Below are positions 7,309 through 13,954 of a DNA stretch of 50,578 bases, one piece after another. The notes below the pieces were generated by a model. It was not told the origin of the DNA. It searched no databases and was given only the letters and a program-made list of their open reading frames with translations. Position numbers and translations under genes: made by a program. This stretch comes from an uncultured Clostridia bacterium (GTDB lineage: Bacteria; Bacillota; Clostridia; Christensenellales; Aristaeellaceae): positions 1-50,578 of the forward strand of contig CAMNEH010000006.1 in the NCBI GenBank assembly GCA_946536315.1, written 5' to 3'. Position 1 is the first letter of the stretch; the number at the start of each line of letters is the position of its first letter.

Positions 7309-8250
7309 TCAGGCAAACGAGCGGTATTTGATGACGGGCATTTTGGGCTTGAGCTCGTCAAAAATGCGCTGGGTACACAGCAGCGTGCCTTCCCGCATCA
7401 GCGAGCCCTGGGCCATGATCATGCCGGTGCGCAGCATCTCGCCGCAGTCCTGGCCGTTGAGGTGCCCGATGCAGAGCCCGGCGACCAGCGAATCGCCCGC
7501 GCCCTGCTTGCCGACCACCTTGATCGGAGTGCCCTCGGAATACCAGATGCCCTGCCGGTTGGCATAGATCGCGCCCTGGGCGCCGAGCGACAGGCAAACG
7601 TTGCCCACGCCGCGGTCCACCAGTGCCATCGCCTCCACACAGGCGGTATCCAGGTCGGGAATCTTGCGCCCGGTCAGCGTTTCCATTTCGATTCGGTTGG
7701 GCTTGATCAGGTCGGGGCACGCCTCGATGCCCCGGCGCAGCGGCTCGCCGGCGGCGTCCAGTACGGTCAGCACGCGGGAGGCCCTGGCCTCGGTGATCAT
7801 CTGCTGGTAGATATCCTCGGGAATGCCCGGGGGAATGCTGCCGCTGAGCACCAGGATGTTCGTCTGCGCCAGCAGGCTGCGGAAGCGCTGCATGAATCGC
7901 TTGTAGGAGCTGAAATCCACCGGCGTGCCGGCCTCGTTGACCTCTGTCATTTCCCCGGCCTCGTCGTCGTATATTTTCAGGTTTTCGCGCAGCCGGCCGT
8001 TGACGGGCACCATGATGCACGGAACGCCGAGGCTGGTCAGCGTGTCTGTCAGGTAGGTGCCGCTGTCCATCGGGTCCAGACAGAGCGCGCGGGTATCCTG
8101 TCTGAAATTCCTGAGCGCGACGCTCACGTTGATGCCCTTGCCGCCGATGTCCGTACGGCTGCGCTGTACGCGGTTGATCGCGCCTTTGGTGAATGCCTTC
8201 AGGTGAACGGTACGGTCAATACAGGGATTCATGGTAACGGTCGTGATCAT
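7309..8250 (-). CDS. fruK: 1-phosphofructokinase-type PfkB kinase
   Basis: This 313-residue PfkB-family kinase is of the FruK/LacC subgroup. It starts MITTVTMNPCIDRTVHL (the FruK N-terminal pattern T-x-NP-x-D), has DIGGKGINVSVALRNF as the first PfkB signature, LSGSIPPGIP in the middle, and GKQGAGDSLVAGL as the second signature with the catalytic Asp. FruK phosphorylates fructose 1-phosphate to fructose 1,6-bisphosphate, and relatives use tagatose 6-phosphate, so the exact substrate is open. The start at 8250 follows GAAGAAGGG. A strong promoter lies directly upstream at 8284-8312. A SorE-like dehydrogenase and a second, frameshifted kinase of the same family lie upstream, which supports a role in ketose phosphate breakdown. 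Confidence 0.85.
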   Translation of the reverse strand: MITTVTMNPCIDRTVHLKAFTKGAINRVQRSRTDIGGKGINVSVALRNFRQDTRALCLDPMDSGTYLTDTLTSLGVPCIMVPVNGRLRENLKIYDDEAGEMTEVNEAGTPVDFSSYKRFMQRFRSLLAQTNILVLSGSIPPGIPEDIYQQMITEARASRVLTVLDAAGEPLRRGIEACPDLIKPNRIEMETLTGRKIPDLDTACVEAMALVDRGVGNVCLSLGAQGAIYANRQGIWYSEGTPIKVVGKQGAGDSLVAGLCIGHLNGQDCGEMLRTGMIMAQGSLMREGTLLCTQRIFDELKPKMPVIKYRSFA

Positions 8251-8283
8251 GGGACGCCCTTCTTCCTACTGTTGTCAACGAAG

Positions 8284-8312
8284 ATTCTACCAGAAAAACG
8301 GGGCTGTGTCAA
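8284..8312 (-). promoter_or_regulatory. promoter of fruK and the NAGPA gene
   Basis: On the minus strand, TTGACA (8307-8312) is followed after 17 nt by TAGAAT (8284-8289), with TGG before the -10 box. The -35 box overlaps the T-rich tail of the preceding terminator, so it is tightly packed against the end of the sorE-like transcript. Confidence 0.85.
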
Positions 8313-8313
8313 A

Positions 8314-8343
8314 TAACCGCCTTGCTTGGCTGCAGGGCGGTTA
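8314..8343 (-). terminator. terminator of the sorE-like transcript
   Basis: taaccgccttgc (8314-8325) and gcagggcggtta (8332-8343) form a 12-bp stem with one G-T pair and a 6-nt loop. On the minus strand the stem ends in TTA and is followed by TTTGAC. It lies 48 nt past the stop of the dehydrogenase gene. Confidence 0.7.
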
Positions 8344-8391
8344 CAGTAAATGGAAGGATGCACTTGTGGAGACGATGACTTACGGCGCCGC

Positions 8392-9654
8392 TTATTCGAT
8401 GTTTTCCCAATGAGACAGCAGATAGTTTTCCGCTTCAAGGCACCAGAGCCCGCCGTTGCGGGCGACGATGGCGGCGAGATCGGCGAAGCGCGGGTCCTGG
8501 CGGCCCTTTTCGGCAAAATCGTCGATCGCGGTGAGGGGCAGACTGATGTGCGTATAGATCAGCTTTTTGCCGCCGGGGATCTTCGGCAGGTTCAGGGTGG
8601 TATCGGCCACGCTGTCCAGACCGCCGATATGCGTGACCATGACGGCGGGGCGGATACGCCCGGCGGCGGTCAGCTCCAGCGATTCGATCATGTCCTGGGT
8701 ATTGCCGCCGGTCGTGCCGATCACATGCGTGCTGTTGTAATGCACGTCGTAGAAATTGAGCCGGGCGGAAAACTTCGGGTCGGTCGGGCCGGCGAAAAAG
8801 CTCAGGCAGCCGTCGCGGCCGAGCAGATCGGACGCCAGCTGAACCACGCTCTCCACCGGCGCGTTGACGAACACGTCGTCATACCCGCCCTGGGCCAGCG
8901 CGCGCAGCGCCTGCGCCGGGTCCGCCATATCGCGGGTGTTGACAAACTGCACCTGTACGCCGCTCTCGTCCTGCATCGCCTGGGGGAAGAGGCTGCGCGC
9001 GCGCTCCAGGCGGCTCTCGTCAATATCGGTCACCACCAGCAGTCCCGGACGGCGGTCGCAGTGGATGATGTATTCCGCCATGCCGAGCCCCATGGGGCCG
9101 GCGCCGGCCAGGATGGCCATCTTCCCGCCCTCGCGGATGCCCATTTCGTGCTGATAGACGCCCATTTTCGTATGGAACGCCGCGTGCGCGCCGCCGATGT
9201 TGCAGCTGTACGGCTCTGCCAGCGAGGCCTCAAAGAATGCCTCGCCCTTGTATTCCAGGAAGCAGCCCAGCTCCATGACCTCCGGCGGGATGATGCAGTA
9301 GGTGCAGTCGCCGCCGCAGTAAGGATAGCTGTAGCCTGGGCTCCACATGGTCCCGTGATAGTTCAGCGCGGGCTGGATGGTGAATTTGCTCCCCGGGGTG
9401 TACTGCCCCTCGTACTTTTTGCCGACCTGCACGATCACGCCCGCGAACTCGTGCCCCATGATCGCCGGATGCTCGGCCACGTCCTCGTGCACGCGCTTGT
9501 GTTTGGTGCCCAGGATGGCGCACTTGTAGGTCGACATGCAAATGCTGTCGGATACGACCTTGACGAGAATCTCATCGTCCTTGATCTCGGGAAGCTCAAA
9601 TTCTGTCAGGCGCAGATCGTTCGCGGCATGCAGACGGACGGCGCGTGTTTTCAT
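8392..9654 (-). CDS. SorE-like zinc-type dehydrogenase (L-sorbose 1-phosphate reductase-like)
   Basis: This 420-residue medium-chain dehydrogenase starts MKTRAVRLHAANDLRLTEFE and has the catalytic-zinc-type positions SICMSTYK and GHEFAGVIVQVG. An unusual long insert, NYHGTMWSPGYSYPYCGGDC, stands where other members carry the four-cysteine structural zinc lobe. The Rossmann motif is AGAGPMGLGMAEY. Length and these segments match L-sorbose 1-phosphate reductase (SorE), which converts L-sorbose 1-phosphate to D-glucitol 6-phosphate. Other ketose or polyol phosphates are possible. AAGGAG precedes the start. The frameshifted PfkB gene ends 7 nt upstream, so the two are cotranscribed. No PTS or ABC sugar transporter is nearby in the window. 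Confidence 0.75.
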   Translation of the reverse strand: MKTRAVRLHAANDLRLTEFELPEIKDDEILVKVVSDSICMSTYKCAILGTKHKRVHEDVAEHPAIMGHEFAGVIVQVGKKYEGQYTPGSKFTIQPALNYHGTMWSPGYSYPYCGGDCTYCIIPPEVMELGCFLEYKGEAFFEASLAEPYSCNIGGAHAAFHTKMGVYQHEMGIREGGKMAILAGAGPMGLGMAEYIIHCDRRPGLLVVTDIDESRLERARSLFPQAMQDESGVQVQFVNTRDMADPAQALRALAQGGYDDVFVNAPVESVVQLASDLLGRDGCLSFFAGPTDPKFSARLNFYDVHYNSTHVIGTTGGNTQDMIESLELTAAGRIRPAVMVTHIGGLDSVADTTLNLPKIPGGKKLIYTHISLPLTAIDDFAEKGRQDPRFADLAAIVARNGGLWCLEAENYLLSHWENIE

Positions 9655-9661
9655 GGGCGGG

Positions 9662-10604
9662 TCACTCCTTTTCGATGGTTATTTCATTGAGAGAGACGTC
9701 GTTCAGCAGCTGCCGGACGAGCGCCATGTCAGCGGGCTGGGTGCCGGGGGTAGTGACAGCGGCGGCGCTGAAGGCCATGGCCAGCGCGCAGGTGTCGCGG
9801 AAGGGCAGCCCCTTCTCAAAGCCAAAGGCCATGGCGGCCAGCATGCTGTCGCCCGCGCCGACGGTGCTTTGGACGTCCACCTTCAGGCCCTGGCCGTACA
9901 GCGCGGCATCGCGCCGGACGAACAGCGCGCCGTCGCCGCCGAGGGAAATGACGACGGTCTCGATGCCCTGATCGTTGAGCGCGCGGGCGGCGGCGATCAT
10001 CTCGGCGCGGTCAGCAAGGGACCGCCCGGTCAGGCGGCTGAGCTCCGCGTCGTTGGGCTTGATCAGCGTGGGGGAGGCCTGTACGCCGCGGATCAGCAGC
10101 TCGCCGTCGGCGTCCATGAAGACGCGGACGCCGCGCCGCAGCAGGCGGGCAGTCCATTCCGCGAAGAGGGAATCGTCGGCGCCGGCGGGCGCTTTGCCCG
10201 CGAGCACGGCACCACCTATGATGGGCGGCAGCGTCGACTTTGGCAAAAACCTGCTCGGGCGTGTCATCCGGGACCGGCGCGCCGGGCTCGTTGATGTCGG
10301 TGTGCGTGTGCCGGACAGGATCGACCACCTTCAGGTTAGTTCGGGTCTCTCCATCGGTCCATACAAAGTCGCATTTGATGCCGAGGTCGTGGAGGCTGCG
10401 CTCGATGTACCGGCCGGTCCCGCCGCCCAGAATGCCGGTGGCGAGGCTTTCCAGCCCGAGTGTGCGCAGTCCCTTGGACACGTTGATGCCCTTGCCGCCC
10501 GCGTCCAGGCGCAGACTTTGAATACGGTTGACCTGGTCGATCCGGAAATCGGGCAGGATCACGGTTTTATCCAGCGCGGGGGTCAGGGTGACGGTAATGA
10601 TCAT
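9662..10604 (-). pseudogene. frameshifted 1-phosphofructokinase/PfkB-family kinase
   Basis: Two overlapping frames together encode one FruK/LacC-type kinase. The first (from 10604, after GAAAGGACAG) gives MIITVTLTPALDKTVILPDF, then LDAGGKGINVSKGLRTLG, and runs to about EQVFAKVDAA. The second carries the rest: LPPIIGGAVLAGKAPAG, then SPTLIKPNDAELSRLTGRSL and the catalytic VGAGDSMLAAMAFGFEKG. The shift lies between about 10228 and 10249. Removing one base, for example from the T5 run at 10245-10249 (minus strand), gives one open frame of about 313 residues. This could be a real inactivating mutation or an assembly homopolymer error, and conservation of both halves suggests it is recent or artefactual. 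It sits 27 nt after the SH3 gene and 7 nt before the dehydrogenase. Confidence 0.8.
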
Positions 10605-10631
10605 GGAACGCTGTCCTTTCCTGCCAGAGGC

Positions 10632-13600
10632 TTATTTTTTGGAAGGGGCGTTATTGTAGGCGTAGTTGATCGCGGCCTGGTGGGCGGCGTCCACCTCGTT
10701 GGTGCGGTGCACCTTGCTGCCGACGAAATGGATGCAGAACTGACCGGTATAATCGTTGTCCGGCAGGGTATCACCGCCGGGATTGTGCGGCACGCCGTAC
10801 ATGGAGGCCGCCAGGCTGCGTCCGGCGATCGTCACCCACAGCGGACGGCGCTGGTACAGGTTCTGCTCGGCGATCTCCTGCGAGGTGGACACGCCGTAAA
10901 TGCGGCACATGATCGCGGTGTCCGCCGCGGTGAGCGGCTCGACGTCGGCGTGCGAACCGCCGGCGTAGCGCTTCGCGGCGAAGGAGAGGCCGGTATATAC
11001 GTCGGTGACCATGGCGACATCGCCGCGCGCCCACAGATTGCTGGCGGTGGCCCAGTTGACCTTTTCGACCGGATACAGCGTGGTATCGTACGCAATGGTG
11101 CCAAACAGTGTCGCCTGCGTGAGCTGGCCCGCGACGCCGTCGACCGTCAGGCCGTTATCCGCCTGGAAGGTGCGCACAGCCTTGCGCGTGGCGTCCGTAT
11201 AGGTGCCGGTGACGTCGCTGGGGGAAAGGTAGCTCTGTTCATACAGCGCCTGCTGCAGGCGGGTGACCGCCGGGCCGGTGGAGCCGTAGCGCAGGATATC
11301 GTAGGCGACATACGGGCCGAGATGGCTGGTATCGGTATTGTCGCCGCCGCTGGCGCCGCCGTTTTCAGGCGCGGGCGTAGCCGTGGGCGCGGCGGTCGGC
11401 GCGACGCCGAATTCCTCGTCCCATTCCGCGTTGGTCATCACGTGAATCAGGTCGCCGCGGATCCAGCCGATCTTGTTGTTGTATTCGATGTGATACCAGG
11501 TGTAGTTTTCGCCGTTCTTGTCCGCGCGCACCTCGCCCAGCAGGTTCATGTACGAATGGGCGGTATAAATCTTGGTGATGCTGGTAGACTTCATCGTGTT
11601 TTCCTTACGGACGAAAATGTTGTTCTTCACCGTATAGGCGATGTCTGTGAGGCCGGAATTCGAGGCAGGCGTGGGGGTGACGGCCGGAGCGGGCGTGACG
11701 GGAACGGCGGTCGGGGCGGGCGTGGGATCAGGCTCGCCGAAGGCTTCCTGCCATTCCTGCTGGGTCATCACATGGATCAGATCGCCGCGGATCCAGCCGG
11801 TCAGGTTGAGGTACTCGATGTGGTACCAAGTGTAGTTTTCGCCGTTCTTGTCCGGGAGTGTGTCGCCCAGCCAGATCATGTAGCTGCCGCCCTGACGGAT
11901 CTTGGTCAGGCTGCGGGACTTCATCGTATTTTCCTTGCGAACGTAGATGTTGTTTTTGACGGTATAGGCGACCTCGCTCAGTCCGGCAGGGATGACCGAG
12001 GATGGCTTCGGGGTGGGCGTGGGATTCGGCGTGGCCGCGCCGCCTGTGCTGCCGCCGGCTTCCTCTGCGGAGAGGACGCGCACGAATTTGCCCATCACGA
12101 AGGCGTTTGTGCCGTTGTATACGACCTTGTACCACAATTCGCCGTTCACGGTGGTCGTGCCGGTAAACGCGAGGCGGTTGTGCAGGCGCAGCTTGCCCAG
12201 GGACTTGGAGGCGGTGGTGGCGGCCGCGCGGACGTTCAGCGCGTTGGACAGGCTCTCAAATACGTTCGAGCTCTGCGGGGCGGCGGTGGGAGCGGGGCTC
12301 GGCGTGGCCGCGCCGGGGCTGACCGTGCCTGGCTGGACCGCGCCCTGGCCGCTGTACTCCTGCATGGTCAGCAGGCGGCAGGTGTCGCCGCGGACATAGG
12401 CGTTGGTTTTTCCCACGGTGACCGGGTACCAGGTGTAGCCGTCATTGGTCCAGGGGCTGGCCCAGAGCGGCAGGATGTTGCCGTGGGTCACATGTTCGAT
12501 CACCCTGCCGTTGGTGCGCGCCTTCTCGCGGATGTTCACGCGCTTCTGGCTGGTGATGATGACGTACGGCGCGTAACCGGCGCTGAGGGTGGAGAAGGTG
12601 AGCAGCTGCGTATCCACATAGCCGGTCTGTCCGGCGAATATCGTTTTGCTGAAGTCGGAACGCGCTTCCAGGATCAGCAGGTTGGACCGGTTGGGGATGG
12701 ACTTCAGGCTGTCCGAGGTATCGGAGGCTTCCTTGAGCAGCGGGAGCGTGCCGGTGCCCACGTTCACCGTGGCCATGAAATTGACGCCCAGCAGGCTGTT
12801 GGCGGCGGCGGCCGGCGCGGCCGGCGTCGAGGACGCCGCGCTGGACACCGTGATCAGGTTATCGCGAAGTACATAGCCGATGGTCAGGTTATAGATGACG
12901 TTTGCCCATTCGCCGTCGTAACCGGTGACGGCGACCTGGGTGCCGTTGGGCAGATACGCCAGCGCGAGCGAGGTGCGGTTGGGATAGGCGCGGAGGGTGA
13001 TGGTTTCCCCATTGCCGGCATAGACGACCGCCTGGCCGGTGGCCGTCGCCGTGGTGGCGGCGCGCGCCGCGCCGGGCAGGACGATCAGCCCGTCTTCGGA
13101 CGCCGCGGCGGTCACAGGCTCGTCGGCGGCTTCCCCGTCCAGCGCTTCGCTGATTTCGTCCGCGGAGGCGGTGCGCGCGTAAATCTCAGCCACATAGCCG
13201 GTCTGGCCTTCGTATTCCGCGTAATACCAGCCGGTCAGATACCCGTTCAGCTGCAGGACGGTGCCCTCGGGCATCACCGCCAGGCTGTCCGCGCCAGCGG
13301 TCGGGGTCACGCGGAGGTTGACGCCGCCGACCGTGGTCACGATCCAGCCGCCAGCGCTCATCATCGTGGGCAGCGCGTCGTTTTCTTCGGCATCTGCGGT
13401 GTCCTCCGCGGCGTCCTCCGCGGTCTCGTCCGCGTTCATCGGCGTGCCGGGAATGGTGCCCTGCGATGGATTGTACAGCCACGCTTCCGTCTCCGACAGG
13501 GTGAGCGGACGGAAGCAATCGCTCAGAATATATCCGTGATAGACGCTGTCCGGCGCGCTGGGCAGGCCGCCGCTCACGCGGTACCACTGCTCGCCCTGCG

Positions 13601-13823
13601 CCGTGGTGGTCCCCTCGATGGTCATGACCCATCCCTGCGGCAGCAGCTCCCAGTAGCCCGCGGACTTGCTGGCGTATTGACGCAGCTTGACCTGATCCAC
13701 GGTCACCACGCCGTAAATCTCCGTTCCCTCTTCGGCGAGCGAGGGAATCATCGTCCACAGCATCACCGCGATCACGAGCAGGGTAACGAAACGCCTTCCC
13801 GTCGTCTGTTGGGTCGTACGCAT
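10632..13823 (-). CDS. secreted SH3-repeat protein with peptidoglycan-binding domain
   Basis: This 1063-residue extracellular protein has a signal peptide (RRFVTLLVIAVMLWTMIPSLA) and then about eight SH3b-like modules separated by Pro/Thr/Ala linkers such as PTPTPKPS. Typical cores are VNLRVTPTAGADSLAVMPEG and VNIREKARTNGRVIEHV. Modules 7 and 8 are near copies (NNIYVRKENTMKS and NNIFVRKENTMKS). A PG_binding_1 domain follows (LRYGSTGPAVTRLQQALYEQ, then VRTFQADNGLTVDG), and then a C-terminal domain of about 160 residues ending GQFCIHFVGSKVHRTNEVDA that recurs in Clostridial SH3 proteins and has no clear function. The start at 13823 is chosen because of GAGGTG upstream and the signal peptide; an earlier start at 13925 would lie upstream of the promoter's -10 box. 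It likely binds or remodels the cell wall. Confidence 0.88.
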   Translation of the reverse strand: MRTTQQTTGRRFVTLLVIAVMLWTMIPSLAEEGTEIYGVVTVDQVKLRQYASKSAGYWELLPQGWVMTIEGTTTAQGEQWYRVSGGLPSAPDSVYHGYILSDCFRPLTLSETEAWLYNPSQGTIPGTPMNADETAEDAAEDTADAEENDALPTMMSAGGWIVTTVGGVNLRVTPTAGADSLAVMPEGTVLQLNGYLTGWYYAEYEGQTGYVAEIYARTASADEISEALDGEAADEPVTAAASEDGLIVLPGAARAATTATATGQAVVYAGNGETITLRAYPNRTSLALAYLPNGTQVAVTGYDGEWANVIYNLTIGYVLRDNLITVSSAASSTPAAPAAAANSLLGVNFMATVNVGTGTLPLLKEASDTSDSLKSIPNRSNLLILEARSDFSKTIFAGQTGYVDTQLLTFSTLSAGYAPYVIITSQKRVNIREKARTNGRVIEHVTHGNILPLWASPWTNDGYTWYPVTVGKTNAYVRGDTCRLLTMQEYSGQGAVQPGTVSPGAATPSPAPTAAPQSSNVFESLSNALNVRAAATTASKSLGKLRLHNRLAFTGTTTVNGELWYKVVYNGTNAFVMGKFVRVLSAEEAGGSTGGAATPNPTPTPKPSSVIPAGLSEVAYTVKNNIYVRKENTMKSRSLTKIRQGGSYMIWLGDTLPDKNGENYTWYHIEYLNLTGWIRGDLIHVMTQQEWQEAFGEPDPTPAPTAVPVTPAPAVTPTPASNSGLTDIAYTVKNNIFVRKENTMKSTSITKIYTAHSYMNLLGEVRADKNGENYTWYHIEYNNKIGWIRGDLIHVMTNAEWDEEFGVAPTAAPTATPAPENGGASGGDNTDTSHLGPYVAYDILRYGSTGPAVTRLQQALYEQSYLSPSDVTGTYTDATRKAVRTFQADNGLTVDGVAGQLTQATLFGTIAYDTTLYPVEKVNWATASNLWARGDVAMVTDVYTGLSFAAKRYAGGSHADVEPLTAADTAIMCRIYGVSTSQEIAEQNLYQRRPLWVTIAGRSLAASMYGVPHNPGGDTLPDNDYTGQFCIHFVGSKVHRTNEVDAAHQAAINYAYNNAPSKK
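11420..11985. repeat. tandem near-identical SH3 modules
   Basis: Two units of about 240 nt plus linkers (about 11420-11650 and 11740-11985) encode modules sharing DKNGENYTWYHIEY and GWIRGDLIHVMT. The similarity at DNA level indicates a recent duplication or gene conversion within the SH3 gene. Confidence 0.7.
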
Positions 13824-13896
13824 GTTCAGCACCTCATTTACAGATAGACTGGCAAGCCTGCCGGCACTGCGCCTATGGACAGACTTCAACATTTGG

Positions 13897-13925
13897 ATTA
13901 TATGACGGACTTGTAACAAAGTCAA
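13897..13925 (-). promoter_or_regulatory. promoter of the SH3-repeat gene
   Basis: On the minus strand, TTGACT (13920-13925) and TATAAT (13897-13902) are 17 nt apart. The start codon is about 75 nt downstream at 13823. The spacer contains one half of a long inverted repeat (13911-13950). Confidence 0.88.
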
Positions 13926-13950
13926 CCAAAATATTTCAAAGTTGTTACAA
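13911..13950. promoter_or_regulatory. inverted repeat TTGTAACAA / TTGTTACAA, candidate operator
   Basis: TTGTAACAA (13911-13919) and its exact reverse complement TTGTTACAA (13942-13950) are separated by 22 nt, 31 nt centre to centre, about three helical turns. One half lies between the -35 and -10 boxes and the other just upstream of the -35 box. The position fits a repressor or looping operator. On the minus strand TGTAAC-N5-TGAAAT also comes within one base of the WalR consensus TGTWAH-N5-TGTWAH. Confidence 0.5.
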
Positions 13951-13954
13951 TTGA

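Noticed and set aside
9975-13847. Open frame of about 1290 codons on the plus strand
   Set aside because: It is antisense to recognised SH3 and kinase genes, is Arg/Gly/His-rich, lacks a ribosome binding site and is explained by high GC and codon bias.
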